From assembly GCA_034440615.1 (NCBI GenBank), contig JAOTOM010004614.1, forward strand, positions 62,001-126,000: a stretch of 64,000 nucleotides of DNA, in the 5' to 3' direction. This document shows positions 45,196 to 57,135 of the stretch, piece by piece (the stretch's first letter is position 1; each line of letters begins with the position of its first letter). This DNA comes from Ashinkailepas kermadecensis. Taxonomy: Eukaryota; Arthropoda; Thecostraca; Neolepadidae. Below the pieces are notes generated by a model. That model made no database searches. It was not told the DNA's origin and saw nothing but the letters and a program-made list of their open reading frames with translations. The position numbers were made by a program, and so were the translations under genes.

Positions 45196-46415
45196 GACAG
45201 AGGTGGTGCACTGTGCCGGGGGCAAAACTGATCACCACACGGCGGCCGACAGAGGTGGTGCACTGTGCCGGGGGCAAAACTGATCACCACACGGCGGCGG
45301 ACAGAGGTGGTGCACTGTGCCGGGGGCAAAACTGATCACCACACGGCGGCGGACAGAGGTGGTGCACCGTGCCGGGGGCAAAACTGATCACCACACGGCG
45401 GCGGACAGAGGTGGTGCACTGTGCCGGGGGCAAAACTGATCACCACACGGCGGCCGACAGAGGTGGTGCACCGTGCCGGGGGCAAAACTGATCACCACAC
45501 GGCGCCGACAGAGGTGGTGCACCGTGCCGGGGACAACCGATACAAGGCGGCGGACAGAGGTGTGCACCGTGCCGGGGGCAAAACTGATCACCACACGGCG
45601 GCGACAGAGGTGGTGCACTGTGCCGGGGAAAACTGATCACACACGGCGGCCGACAGAGGTGTGCACCGTGCCGGGGGCAAAACTGATCCCACACGGCGGC
45701 CGACAGAGGTGGTGCACTGTGCCGGGGGCAAAACTGATCACACGGCGGCGGACAGAGGTGGTGCACTGTGCCGGGGCAAAACTGATCACACGGCGGCGGA
45801 CAGAGGTGGTGCACTGTGCCGGGGGCAAAACTGATCACCACACGGCGGCGGACAGAGGTGGTGCACTGTGCCGGGGGAAAAATAAATAACAAAACGGCGG
45901 CCAAAAAAGGAGGTGACTGTGCCGGGGGCAAAACTGATCACCACACGGCCGCCAAAAGGTGGTGCACTGGCGGGGCGACAGAGTCACCACACGGCGGCGG
46001 AAGGGTGGTGCACTGTGCCGGGGCAAAACTGATCACCACACGGGGCAAAACTGATCACCACACGGCGGCGGACAGAGGTGGTGCACTGTGCCGGGGGCAA
46101 AACTGATCACCACACGGCGGCGGACAGAGGTGGTGCACTGTGCCGGGGGCAAAACTGATCACCACACGGCGGCGGACAGAGGTGGTGCACTGTGCCGGGG
46201 GCAAAACTGAGGGGTGCACGTGCCGGGGGCAAAACTGATCACCACACGGCGGCCGACAGAGGTGGTGCACTGTGCCGGGGGCAAAACTGATCACCACACG
46301 GCGGCGGACAGAGGTGGTGCACTGTGCCGGGGGCAAAACTGATCACCACACGGCGGCGGACAGAGGTGGTGCACTGTGCCGGGGGCAAAACTGATCACCA
46401 CACGGCGGCGGCGGA
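45196..46415. repeat. 52-bp minisatellite
   Basis: About 23 copies of a 52-bp unit containing GGTGCACTGTGCCGGGGGCA. Copies at both ends are nearly perfect. Those at about 45480-46050 are full of 1-10-base losses and odd A-rich changes (for example near 45882-45910), which may be real decay or poor sequence quality. Confidence 0.95.
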
Positions 46416-46419
46416 CAAC

Positions 46420-47792
46420 GACCGCGGCAAGACAGCACGCCTGCGCAGCTGGTGGGCAGCGGTAGGTACCCATCTGCAGGGTATGCGGGCGGGAGTGGGC
46501 AGAGCGGCTCAATTTTTGTTAATGCGAAGTACACGGTCATCATTTCCACGGTCGTTTTACTCCCGACAGTCTTCTAGGAATTATATCGCGCCGCTTCAAT
46601 CGATTGCAGAGCCGCTACACAACATGCATGGATGATCCCAATTCTTCGGACGTTTTCCTCTAATCCGGTTGGCCACTTGTCAGGCCCCCAGCGGCCTCCG
46701 CTGGCCCACTTCAGCTCCCCTGATCATATCACCCCACCCCCTCAGCCACATTCAGAGGTACCTCTCACCACCGCAGGACTTTCAATTATCCCCAGTGAGT
46801 TCGTTGTATAGTAGTCATCTGATCTTTCAAACTAACTTCGAACTCGACTGCTTCTTACCAGTCTAACCTGAGACACTCGTCCACATTGCACACACTGTCG
46901 GCTCAGGGAGTACATGGGGGAGGTGCAATCACGTGCTTGTCACCCCACGTGGACGCCGTGAACCTTTCACCAAACAAAATGCACCCTCCTCTTCACACCT
47001 TTGACATCATTACAAAATATACGACGAGGGACGATTGAACCTTGCAGACAGGCGAGGGAAATGTAGACAGACGCTCAATCTTCAGTGTAACGCTAATCGA
47101 AGACAATTAAACTAATGCATTGGACCAGTCACTACTTGCAAGCATGCAAGGTGCAAGGGAAACATTGGATGCCGGAGTTGGTAGAGGTCTAGCTAACGCA
47201 CTATCGTCCGTCTCGGTGTTTGGAAGAAACAGTCACCAAGCTACCAAGCTCCACACAACAACTTTACCAGCGGAAGTCGACACCACCGATAAATGCTAGG
47301 TGTCAATATAACTCTGTCCATCCGCACATCTGGAAACCATTAAAACTAGTTAGTTATTTGGACTTTAGGGAGCTTCGACCAGAATTGACCATTCGCGTCA
47401 TATAATCAACACATGCTAAAAGCCAAATTACCAGCACCACACAACCGCCTTATACCACCCCAATACAGGAAGCGAACGTCAGAGTGGGCTACGAGTGGAT
47501 CGCTGCTCTGGATGAGCTCACCACGCTAGCTAATCCGTTGGAGCTATAGAAGGCTGGAAGTTAGCAAACAAGCAGATCCACTTGCTGAAGATGGGTAGGG
47601 CTGGGGATCTTCCAGTTTGCCGCCAGGTGTCAAGGTGGAAACACGTCGGTGTGGAGGTCCTACTTTCCAGATAAGTCGTTGAAGAACCGGGCAGTATACT
47701 AGGCTTAGCTGTGGATAGGTATTTAGCAATTACTTCTGTGCATATATTTGCATAGTTATCTCATAAGTTTCTTTTTAAAAAGCATATTTTTC
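46420..47792. other. Unique DNA, nothing recognised
   Basis: Balanced to AT-rich sequence left of the CR1-like element. No exon or other mobile element was recognised. Confidence 0.4.
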
Positions 47793-48120
47793 GCTTCTAG
47801 AATTATCGATCGGCCACGTGGACGCTTTGTAGACGGGTGGAGCGGCCACGTGGCTTAGGTTTCTGTTGGCATAGAGGAATAAGTCTGCGTCCGCTTGGTG
47901 TTTAAGTTTAAGATAGAGTTTAAGATTAAAATAGTGAGTTTAAATTACACTAGGTAGCTTCTAGAATTATCGATCGGCCACGTAAACGCTTTGTAGACGG
48001 GTGGCGCAGTCTCGTGGCTTAGGTTTCTGTAGTGTAGAGGAATAAGTCAGTGTCTTTTTGGTGTTTAAGTTTAAGATAGAGATTAGGACTAAAATAGTGA
48101 GCTTAAATTACCACTAGGTA
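47793..48120 (+). promoter_or_regulatory. Two tandem 164-bp 5' monomers of the CR1-like element
   Basis: Two head-to-tail copies of exactly equal length (47793-47956 and 47957-48120), both starting GCTTCTAGAATTATCGATCG and ending CACTAGGTA, with about 10-15% divergence. They immediately precede the ORF1 leader. Repeated 5' monomers act as promoters in some other LINEs (mouse L1); the same role here is inference. Confidence 0.75.
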
Positions 48121-48252
48121 TATTTTCAATATACTGGCGTAATTGCAAAGGTAACTAGGCTTTTAAAAAAAAATTATTTAGTTCGGTTTAGTTGGAGTTT
48201 GTAGCTGGTGGGAGTCGGGATAACTATAAAAAAGCGAAAAAGAGAGAAAAAA

Positions 48253-49119
48253 ATGGAAGGTGACTGTGGGAAGTGTAAGTGTATGGTGGTCATTGGAGAC
48301 TTGAGTGAGAAAGTAGATATGTTAGCAAGGGAGGTGGAGCGCCTGAAGTGTTTGGTGGCAGGGCCTGCCATAGGAAATGTCAGCCAGGCAAGCCAGGTGC
48401 AGGAGCCTAGGAGTGATAGGGGTGGAGATAGTATGGACCATGATAGTAGAGAGTGGAAAGTAGCTAGACGCCAGAGTACGAGACTAGCTTTAAGGAAAAT
48501 TGACAAAGGCATTGAAACTAATAATAGGTTTGAGGTACTGCAAGAGATAGATAGTAATGCTGCTAAGGAGGAAGGTAGGAATGACCAGGTAGCTGATGAT
48601 AGAGAGTGGTAGGTTTTAGTTATAGGGGACTCAAGAGTGAGGTACATGGACCGTACTTTTTGTAGCAGGAACCCCAACAAACGGACTCGTGTTTGCTTCC
48701 CAGGGGCCCAGGTAAAGAATGTTGGTGATAGGATAGAAGGAGTAGTGAAGGGTAGTGGAGAGAGCATAACAGTAATTATGCAGGTTGGTGTAAATGATGT
48801 AGTAGAAGCAAAAACAGAGGAAACAATACAAGAGTATAGGGCTTTGATAGGTAGGTTAGCTGTAAGTAGGAAACGAGGAATGGTAACATCCATCCTCCCT
48901 ATGGTTAACGCAAGCATAGAGTGGTACTCGAGGGCCATTGGGCTGAATACCAGGGTGGCCAAGATTTGTAAGGAACTTGGGGTGGGGTTCTTCGATGTGG
49001 GGGATTTCTGGGGGAGGACTGAAATGTTTGCATTAGATGGGTTACATTTGAGCAAGAGAGGAGTTGAATTGCTCAGCAATAGGTATGAGGAGGCTCTCAA
49101 TAGGAAACAGGGAAACTAG
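48253..49119 (+). pseudogene. CR1-type ORF1 with SGNH-esterase domain, one internal stop
   Basis: ATG at 48253 in good context (AAAATGG). The N-terminal part has a Cys pair (CGKCKC) and a heptad-like stretch LSEKVDMLAREVERLKCLV, likely a coiled coil. A TAG at 48610-48612 interrupts the frame just before the second domain. The frame then continues with VLVIGDSRVR (GDS nucleophile block), MQVGVNDV (block with Asn) and DGLHLSKRG (Asp-x-x-His block), that is all recognisable SGNH-hydrolase signatures. ORF1 proteins of this type bind element RNA; the esterase role is unclear. Apart from the stop the frame is intact for 288 codons. Confidence 0.85.
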
Positions 49120-51926
49120 GCAGGTCATGGGGGGATGTACCTGATAGAGAGAGAAGTCTTGCAAACAAGGGAAGGAATGGTTTATCATGTTTTTACGTCA
49201 ATGCCAGAAGTGTTAGGAACAAAATTGGGGAACTGCATGCTTATATGTTGTCTGAAAAGCTAGATTTGGTATGCATAACAGAGGCATGGGTTAATGAAAA
49301 CATTTTTGGAGACAACTTGCAAGAATTCGAATTGACAGGCTACAACATGCATGCTTATCATGGTAATGGTAATAATACAACCTGCATGCTTATCAGGCAA
49401 CATGGTATACTGTTGTATGTCAGACAAGTAATGAAATGTCATTCCATAGAAGATAGTGTACATAATGAAGGTGTAGAATCCTTGTGGTTAGATATCATTC
49501 TGAAAAATGGAACACAATTTAGGGTTGGGGCATTCTATAGACCTCCAGACCAGAATGAAAACACGGACAGGTTGATGCAGGAAGAGATAAGTAGGAGAGT
49601 ACAGGAGAGAACTGTTTTGTTGGCGGATTTCACCATAACAGGATTGGGAAGCAAAACTATAGGTCTAAACAAATCAGGAGGAAGCTTCATGGATTGTTTT
49701 GAGGAGAATTTCTTTTTTCAAATGATACATGAACCTACAAGGGAAAATGAAATATTAGATCTTGTGCTTACTAATGAGGAAAATTTTGTACAAAATGTGA
49801 ACATAGGAGGGACTTTGGGTAATAGTGATCACAATATTATACGCTTCTCATTGTATGTTGGAAATGTAGGAACCAATAAGACATTGATTCCAAATTTTGC
49901 TAAAGGGAATTACAATGAGTTCAGGATCTTCCTGAATGAAATTCATTGGGAAGACTTCAACTATTTCAAGGTCAGGATAGGTTCATTCCCAATAGGCAAA
50001 TTAGATTAACCAGGGTTAAGCACCCTTCATGGCTGACCAGGGAAGTAAAGCATTTACTGGAGTCAAAGAAGCAGGCATTCAAGAAACTAAAATATGCTAA
50101 CTCTGAGGTAAACCTCAAATCATATCAAATAGCTAGAAATAAAGTTAGGTGTGTTAGGGCATCTAAAAGACTGGCTGAAATCAAATTAGCTCGGGAATGT
50201 TCAGCAGGTAATGCTAAGAGATTCTTTAGTTTCTACAAATTTAAGGCTAAAAAGTGTGGTGTAGGACCACTGGAGGTAGATGGGGAATTAGTGGTTGATG
50301 ATTGTGATATTGTGGAATCCTTAAGCAAGCAATTCTCATCAGTCTTTACTAAAGAGAATTCTGGTAGAATAGAAACAACTGAATCATATGCCATGACAGG
50401 TGATAGGTTGGAGTATCTTACAATAACTACAGAAGCTGTAGAAAAGCAGTTGCAGAATATAAAACCTAATAAAGCTTCTGGACCAGATGATATATATGCT
50501 AGGGTCTTAGTAGAGTGTGCTAAAGCTTTAGCAGTTCCTCTAGGTATACTTTTCAGGCGGTCTATGGAATACCCTGAAGTGCCTGAAGATTGGAGAAATG
50601 CAAATGTAGTTCCAATTTTCAAAAAGGGAAGTAGGAAGTGTGTAGGGAACTACAGGCCAGTCAGTTTAACCTCAATAGTTTGCAAGGTACTAGAAAATCT
50701 GATTAAACAGAATGTTCAGATTCATCTTGATAGGCACAATCTTTTAAGGGATACTCAACATGGATTTCGATCTCGAAGGTCTTGTTTAACTAACCTTTTG
50801 GAGTTCATGGAGTATGTTACTAAAGAAGTAGACAATCAAAGCAGGATGGATGTTGTGTACTTGGACTTTAGCAAAGCTTTTAATAAAGTTCCACATAGGA
50901 GGCTAATTCATCAACTACAGCAACATGGGATTGTTGGAAAAGTTCTAGGTTGGATTGAAGCATGGTTGAGGGGAAGGAAACAAAGGGTAATGTTAAATGG
51001 ATGTAAATCTGATTGGAAGGATGTTCTGAGTGGAGTACCACAGGGCTCTGTTCTAGGGCCACTTCTCTTTATCATCTTTGTGAATAACATTGAGGTAGGG
51101 CTGAGGAATAGAGTGTTCAAATTTGCTGATGACATCAAACTGGTAGGAGTGGCAAACAGTTGTGATCAATCTAGTAATATTCAACTAGACTTGGAGGACC
51201 TAAAAAAGTGGGCTGATCAATGGCAGATGTCATTCAACTACGACAAGTGTAAGGTTATGCATCTGGGGTCTGGAGGTGAGATTTTCAGATATACAATGGG
51301 AGGGAGGGAACTGGATGTTATTGAAGAGGAAAGGGACTTAGGTGTGTTGGTTTCAAAAGACCTTAAAGCAGAGAAACAATGTAGCTCAGCTAGGAACAGG
51401 GCACTCAGAACGCTGGGACTCATTAATAGAAGTGTGATATATAAGAGCAAGGAAGTCATGAAAAAAACTGTACTTAGCATATGTGCGACCCCACTTGGAA
51501 TATTCTGTGCAAGCTTCGAGCCCCTACCTAGAAAAAGATATAGACAAGTTAGAAAGAGTGCAACGCAAAGCAACTAAACTCATCAGTGGAATAGGTAGCT
51601 TAGAATATGGAGAAAGGCTTGTGGCATTACATATATACTCAATCAAGTATAGGAGATTAAGGGGGGACATGATTGAAATGTACAAAATTGTTAAAGGACT
51701 AGATCAGGTCAATTTAAATGGTGCTCTTCAGTTTAAAGTATCACACAGGGGTCACCAATTCAGGTTAGACAACTTGAGGTGTAGGACAGTTAAGCAACAA
51801 CAGGTCTTCAGTCAAAGGGTTGTTGATCAGTGGAATGGGCTGCCTGCTGATGTTGTGGGGAGTTCCTCATTGAATGTATTTAAAAGTAGGGTGGACAAAT
51901 TTTTTAGACAGGAAAATCTTGTTTGA
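49104..51926 (+). pseudogene. CR1-type ORF2: endonuclease and reverse transcriptase, two frameshifts
   Basis: Open from 49104, overlapping the end of ORF1 by 16 bases; the first ATG (49245) lies inside the endonuclease, so the start is unclear. Endonuclease motifs: YVNARSVRNK, DLVCITEAW with the metal-binding Glu, VGAFYRPP, a degraded LLADFT where GDFN is usual, and the catalytic SDH. The frame changes near 49965. Reverse transcriptase: KASGPDDI, VVPIFKKGS, NYRPVSLTS, motif A YLDFSKAFN, motif B GVPQGSVLGPLLF and motif C FADDIKLV. A second frameshift is one extra A in an A7 run (51461-51467). The C-terminus has VRPHLEYSVQASSPYLEKDI and a VDQWNGLP motif, typical of CR1. The missing Asn in the endonuclease would impair it even without the frameshifts. 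Confidence 0.9.
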
Positions 51927-52228
51927 GTTCTAATTTGGATGGATGGGGTGAGATTTATGTTAAGTGTGCACGGCACAGACCCCTTTAAGCAGGGGCTATG
52001 GTAGCACAATGGGTATGATGGGAGGAGCTTGCAATTGTTGAGAGTGTTATGCAATAGCAAGTGGATGATGCTAGATAGGCTGGGATATATAGCTTCCTAG
52101 GAACTTGGGATAAGGGATTGATTGGGGTGAGAATATGTACATTTTTAGTACCTTTTCTAGATAGGCTTAACCCAGATAGGCCCCTGTGGCTCTTATTAAG
52201 CCTTAACACTATGACTTTATGACTTTAA

Positions 52229-52833
52229 GGCGGGAGGGTCCAAATACTTATTTTGGAGCACAGATTTTCAGATTGAACATGGAAAATGACAAATTTACAT
52301 TAGCATGGTTCCGAACCAAGGTACAGACCCCCGGCCCACCCGGAAACTCCAGCCATGAATAGAGGTCATCTGCATCCCATCACAATCCGTTAATCAGGAA
52401 GTCTCTGTACAATAGAGGCAGGGGAGGATTATAGACGCTGGGACAAAAGCGGCTCAGAAAGGGACAAATGTTCTGGTGGGGAAATAAAACGATTTTAAGG
52501 GACAAGGGCCTGATAATCGCTTCAAGCTGGTTTTATTTCATGCGTCTCGAATCCCTGAACGTCGCCGCAAAACTCAAACCTTCATCAAACTTAGTGATAT
52601 CTGAGGTGGATGTTGGCTCGCTCCCGTCGCCCCTGCCCAGATGAGCCTGTGCGCGTGCCGGTGGCGGCCGCCTGGCCAGATGGCCGCCGACACCACGCAG
52701 CCAATTCGCCATCAGCAGGCTTTCTTGTTCAGTCGGCGTTTCGGTTCAACACGAGCGAGGAGCGGTGGCCGGGCAGCGCGCGGCGACCGCTGAAATCAAT
52801 AGCGGCACATGATTGGAGCCGGCTCTGGTGTTG
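52229..52833. other. Unique DNA, nothing recognised
   Basis: AT-rich to about 52590, then GC-rich up to the next array. No exon was recognised. Confidence 0.4.
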
Positions 52834-53305
52834 GCCGCCGAGACGTCCCGTCCCAAGCGGCGCCTCCAGCCACGCCGCACCGCCTCACACCGCTCCACGG
52901 CAGCCGCCGAGACGTCCCGTCCCAAGCGGCGCCTCCAGCCACGCCGGACCGCCTCACACCGCTCCACGGCAGCCGCCGAGACGTCCCGTCCCAAGCGGCG
53001 CCTCCAGCCACGCCGCACCGCCTCACACCGCTCCACGGCAGCCGCCGAGACGTCCCGTCCCAAGCGGCGCCTCCAGCCACGCCGGACCGCCTCACACCGC
53101 TCCACGGCAGCCGCCGAGATGTACCGTCCAAAGGGCGCCTCCAGCCACGCCGGACCGCCTCACACCGCTCCACGGCAGCCGCCGAGATGTCCCGTCCAAA
53201 GGGCGCCTCCAGCCACGCCGGACCGCCTCACACCGCTCCACGGCAGCCGCCGAGATGTCCCGTCCCAAGCGGCGCCTCCAGCCACGCCGAACCGCCGACA
53301 CTGTC
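52834..53305. repeat. 69-bp minisatellite
   Basis: About 6.7 copies of a 69-bp unit containing CGAGACGTCCCGTCCCAAGC. Alternate copies differ at one site (GCCGCACC / GCCGGACC), giving a two-unit higher-order pattern in the first half. Later copies change to GAGATGTCCCGTCCAAAGGG. Confidence 0.95.
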
Positions 53306-53534
53306 CACACCTTAGTCGGCCGTCCACACCGCCCTACGGCAGCTGTCCAGACCAGCTGTGTCGGCAGTCAACGGGTGACAACAACCAGCTGCAGCGGCAC
53401 TGCAGGGCTCGACCGGTGCCGACAGCTGCACCAGCTGACCCAACCGGAGACGGGTCAGAGCGGGGTCAGGGCGGGGTCAGAGTGGAGTCCGAGCGAGGAA
53501 ACACAGAGGATAGATATTGACACATAAATTTCTG

Positions 53535-54345
53535 GAACCAGGTCGGAGCGGGACCAAACCAAGTAGGAGCGGAGCCAAACCAAGTGGGAGGGAAGTCGGA
53601 ACAGACTGGATCATGTGGGTGCGGGCCAGACCAGGTGGGAGGGAAGTCAGAGCAAACCGGACCATGTGGGTACAGGGCCAGACCAAGTGTGAGGGAAGTC
53701 TGAGCAGACCGGACCATGCGGGTGCAGGGCCGGACCAAGTGGGAGGGAAGTCAGAGCAGACCGGACGATGCGGGTGCAGGGCCGGACCAAGTGGGAGGGA
53801 AGTCAGAGCAGACCGGACCATGCGGGTGCAGGGCCGGACCAAGTGGGAGGGAAGTCAGAGCAGACCGGACGATGCGGGTGCAGGGCCAGACCAAGTGGGA
53901 GGGAAGTCTAAGCAGACCGGACCATGCGGGTGCAGGGCCAGACCAGGTGGGAGGGAAGTCAGAGCAGACCGGACGATGCGGGTGCAGGGCCAGACCAAGT
54001 GGGAGGGAAGTCAGAGCAGACCGGACCATGCGGGTGCAGGGCCAGACCAAGTGGGAGGGAAGTCTAAGCAGACCGGACCATGCGGGTGCAGGGCCAGACC
54101 AGGTGGGAGGGAAGTCAGAGCAGACCGGACCACGCGGGTGCAGGGTCAGACCAAGTGGGAGGGAGGTCAGAGCAGACCGGACCATGCGGGTGCAGGGCCA
54201 GACCAGGTGGGAGGGAAGTCAGAGCAGACCGGACCATGCGGGTGCAGGGTCAGACCAAGTGGGAGGGAGGTCAGAGCAGACCGGACCATGCGGGTGCAGG
54301 GCCAGACCAGGTGGGAGGGAGGTCAGAGCAGGCCACAGCAAGGTC
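53535..54345. repeat. 52-bp minisatellite
   Basis: About 15 copies of a 52-bp unit containing GACCATGCGGGTGCAGGGCC. Variants (GACGATGCG, GGGCCGGACC, GAAGTCTAAGCA) recur in blocks, pointing to duplication of several units at a time. The left edge is degenerate. Confidence 0.95.
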
Positions 54346-54562
54346 GGAGTGGAATGTACAGACGATAAGAGCGGGTGCCGTCTGAGCAGGTGACGAGAGA
54401 AGAGCGCGGTTAGAACGGGCTCAGACAGGTGACGGGACGGGTATCGGAAGCCCGCCGTGTGGATCGCCCTAGGCGGCGGAGATGCCCCCGGGTGGGACCG
54501 CGGCCACAGGCTTCAGCGGGTCGGGCGGTACGCCAGCCTTGCAGGTGCGCCGGCGGGTGCGT

Positions 54563-54616
54563 CGTTGATATTGGGGTTCAGGGGCTCATCAACTGCATAG
54601 GTTATACAGCGCACAT
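54563..54616. mobile_element. SINE-tail fragment
   Basis: Contains GGGGTTCAGGGGCTCATCAA, CTGCATAGGTTATACAGCGC, the same block as in the SINE at 15728-15894, without a tRNA head. Confidence 0.6.
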
Positions 54617-54719
54617 AACTTCTTCAGTCGAACCAGGTGTGAACGAATCGGCGTCAAGTAAATGAGGACTGGGAGTCACAACATGCTATCATACTTCATG
54701 CTGGGGTTATTTTGCGACG

Positions 54720-55115
54720 TCAGAAAATATTTGGTGTCCATATGCTACCTTTGTGGCCGTAGTACACCACGTCAAATCCAACCACAGAAAGGAACGGGAA
54801 AAGTTCAGTAACATGGTATGAACCATCGCCCCGTAGTTTCACGAGGGTGGGCGATGGGGTTTCAAAGAAGCGGAGACGTTCCGTTTCAAAGTGACGACAT
54901 GCCCCGAGAATATCGACCACAGACAGGTTATCGCCGCAACGTGAACCGGCTGGTCGTTCTTCCGAACAGGGAAGGCAGCGATGACGTTCGTGTTGTGACT
55001 GGGCGCGAGTTCTGGCAGTGTTGGCCACATGCCGGAGGGAGAAAGTCGGGCGGCGGCGGCGGCTTCCGGGACCACGGGACCACGAGCGCCGCAGCGCCGC
55101 CTCGCAGACCCACAT
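54720..55115 (-). other. Exon-like open frame, unrecognised
   Basis: A 131-codon minus-strand open frame whose second half (VVDILGACRHFETERLRFFE, SYHVTELFPFLSVVGFDVVY) looks protein-like. It runs into a good 5' splice site CACAAAG|GTAGCA at about 54747. The first half is GC-rich and Arg-rich and may be non-coding. No family was recognised; it could be an exon, a decayed gene or chance. Confidence 0.25.
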
Positions 55116-55274
55116 GGCACCGCGTCGAGTGACCCAGACTGGGCAACTCCAGGCTACCGGTAAGGGTAGAGAGTGAGGGTAGAGGGGAGAGACAGAAACG
55201 TTCCCTCCGCCACGGCGATCACCGGCCGGGCTGATCTCAAAGTGCTCTCGATCACAACAGACACTGGTGAAGCG

Positions 55275-55905
55275 TCACGGACGGCCAAGTGGCTGTAGCC
55301 TGACCCACGGACGGCCCCGCGGCTGTAGCTTGACCCACGGACGGCCCCGCGGCTGTAGCCTGACCCACGGACGGCCCCGCGGCTGTAGCTTGACCCACGG
55401 ACGGCCCCGCGGCTGTAGCCTGACCCACGGACGGCCCTGTCACTGTAGCCTGACCCACGGACGGCCCCGCGGCTGTAGCCTGACCCACGGACGGCCCTGT
55501 CACTGTAGCCTGACCCACGGACGGCCCCGCGGCTGTAGCCTGACCCACGGACGGCCCCGCGGCTGTAGCCTGACCCACGGACGGCCCTGTCACTGTAGCC
55601 TGACCCACGGACGGCCCCGCGGCTGTAGCCTGACCCACGGACGGCCCCGCGGCTGTAGCCTGACCCACGGACGGCCCCGCGGCTGTAGCTTGACCCACGG
55701 ACGGCCCCGCGGCTGTAGCCTGACCCACGGACGGCCCCGCGGCTGTAGCCTGACCCACGGACGGCCCTGTCACTGTAGCCTGACCCACGGACGGCCCCGC
55801 GGCTGTAGCCTGACCCACGGACGGCCCCGCGGCTGTAGCCTGACCCACGGACGGCTCCGCGGCTGTAGCCTGACCCACGGACGGCCCCGTCACTGTAGCT
55901 GTGCT
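55275..55905. repeat. 30-bp minisatellite
   Basis: Twenty-one copies of a 30-bp unit containing ACGGACGGCCCCGCGGCTGT. A second type (CCCTGTCACTGTAG) is interspersed singly at five places, and GCTTGACC replaces GCCTGACC in several copies. Confidence 0.95.
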
Positions 55906-55919
55906 CCCATGGATTGGAC

Positions 55920-56210
55920 TGTACCACGGGTGTCGCTGGAGCCGGCCGGGACAGCACGTGGTGAGGTGTCGCTGGAGCCGGCCGGGACAACACGTGGTGC
56001 CGAGGTACACCGACCACGGGTGTCGCTGGAGCCGGCCGGGACAGCACGTGGTGCCGAGGTACACCGACCACGGGGGTCGCTGGAGCCGGCCGGGACAGCA
56101 CGTGGTGCCGAGGTACACCGACCACGGGTGTCGCTAGAGCCGGCCGGGACAGCACGTGGTGCCGAGGTACACCGACCACGGGGGTCGCTGGAGCCGGCCG
56201 CCCGGCCGTC
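55920..56210. repeat. 54-bp minisatellite
   Basis: About five copies of a 54-bp unit containing GGAGCCGGCCGGGACAGCAC and GTGCCGAGGTACACCGACCA. Units alternate between GGTGTCGCT and GGGGTCGCT. Confidence 0.95.
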
Positions 56211-56530
56211 CGCTGCGCCGCTGGGTGGAGGCTATTTTTAATTGGCGCCACGTCGGCGGTCGGTCGGCGCCGTGACAGGTCAATAGGCCAGGTGACCACG
56301 CCCAAGGCGGACCGCCGCGCCCACCACATCTGCGGCGGCCGACCGCAGATGCGCCGCCACATCGGCGGCACGGCAGGAGCGGACACGAGGTGTTGCGCGT
56401 CTCCGCCACGGTCCAGGGTCCAGAGACGACACCATGGCCCTCTCAGAGGTCCGGCGGTCCAACTCTGAGCCCGGTGGTCCGCTCCCGGAGCCCAGTGACC
56501 AGTGTGCAGGGGGCTCAGTGATCCGCTCCA

Positions 56531-56640
56531 AACACAACACCCGAACATCGCGCCCTTGTCACACCCAGCCTCGCATCACAACACCCGAACATCGCGCCCT
56601 TGTTACACCCAGCCTCACATCACAACACCTGAACTTCACT
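56531..56640. repeat. 42-bp repeat, ~2.5 copies
   Basis: Copies contain ACACCCGAACATCGCGCCCT and CACCCAGCCTC[G/A]CATCACA. Confidence 0.9.
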
Positions 56641-56749
56641 TTGATCTCCCTGGATAGCAGTATTCAGGTGTACTTGGGTCCAATCATCCCCAGCTATCGT
56701 CATCCCTAGCTATATAGCAGTCCCTAGCTATCGTCGGATTGCCTGCAGA

Positions 56750-56945
56750 GCTGCACCCAGCTGCTTCCAGACTGCTTGCCCCGCGCCCAAACAGCCGCAG
56801 TTGTATTCAGACTGCCTGCCCAGAGAGCGTAGCACACCAGCTCTGACTTCAGCTAGGACGACTGCAGTTTGGCCAGACTGCCTGCCCCGAGAGCGTAGCA
56901 GACCAACTCTGACTTCAATTAAACTGGCCGCAGTTTGGCCCAGTG
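56750..56945. repeat. ~65-bp repeat, ~3 copies
   Basis: Copies contain CAGACTGCCTGCCC-GAGAGCGTAGCA and CTCTGACTTCA; the left copy is the most diverged. Confidence 0.85.
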
Positions 56946-57135
56946 TTCCATTCACTTACCTGATGCTAGAATGGTCTCCAACCTTATGTCATTCACCAAA
57001 ACCCGGGCCATGAGATGTCCACACCCAGAGGGCCATGTCCACACCCGTGGACAGGAAACCGGCAAACGGAACCCCGGCTACGGTGGTGGGAGTTAAATAC
57101 ACAGAGTACCAGCTTGTGACCGACCCCCTGTCGAG

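Larger units (their letters stand above)
47793..52228 (+). mobile_element. CR1-like non-LTR retrotransposon, nearly full length
   Basis: Order: two tandem 164-bp 5' units (47793-48120), ORF1 with an esterase-type domain (48253-49119), ORF2 with apurinic-type endonuclease and reverse transcriptase (49104-51926), then a short 3' UTR ending in two TATGACTT-type 8-bp repeats near 52210-52228. CR1-clade elements typically have esterase-type ORF1 proteins and end in short tandem repeats rather than poly(A). Defects are few: one stop in ORF1 and two frameshifts in ORF2. No target-site duplication was identified. Base composition (AT-rich, A-rich sense strand) differs sharply from the GC-rich arrays downstream. 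Confidence 0.9.
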
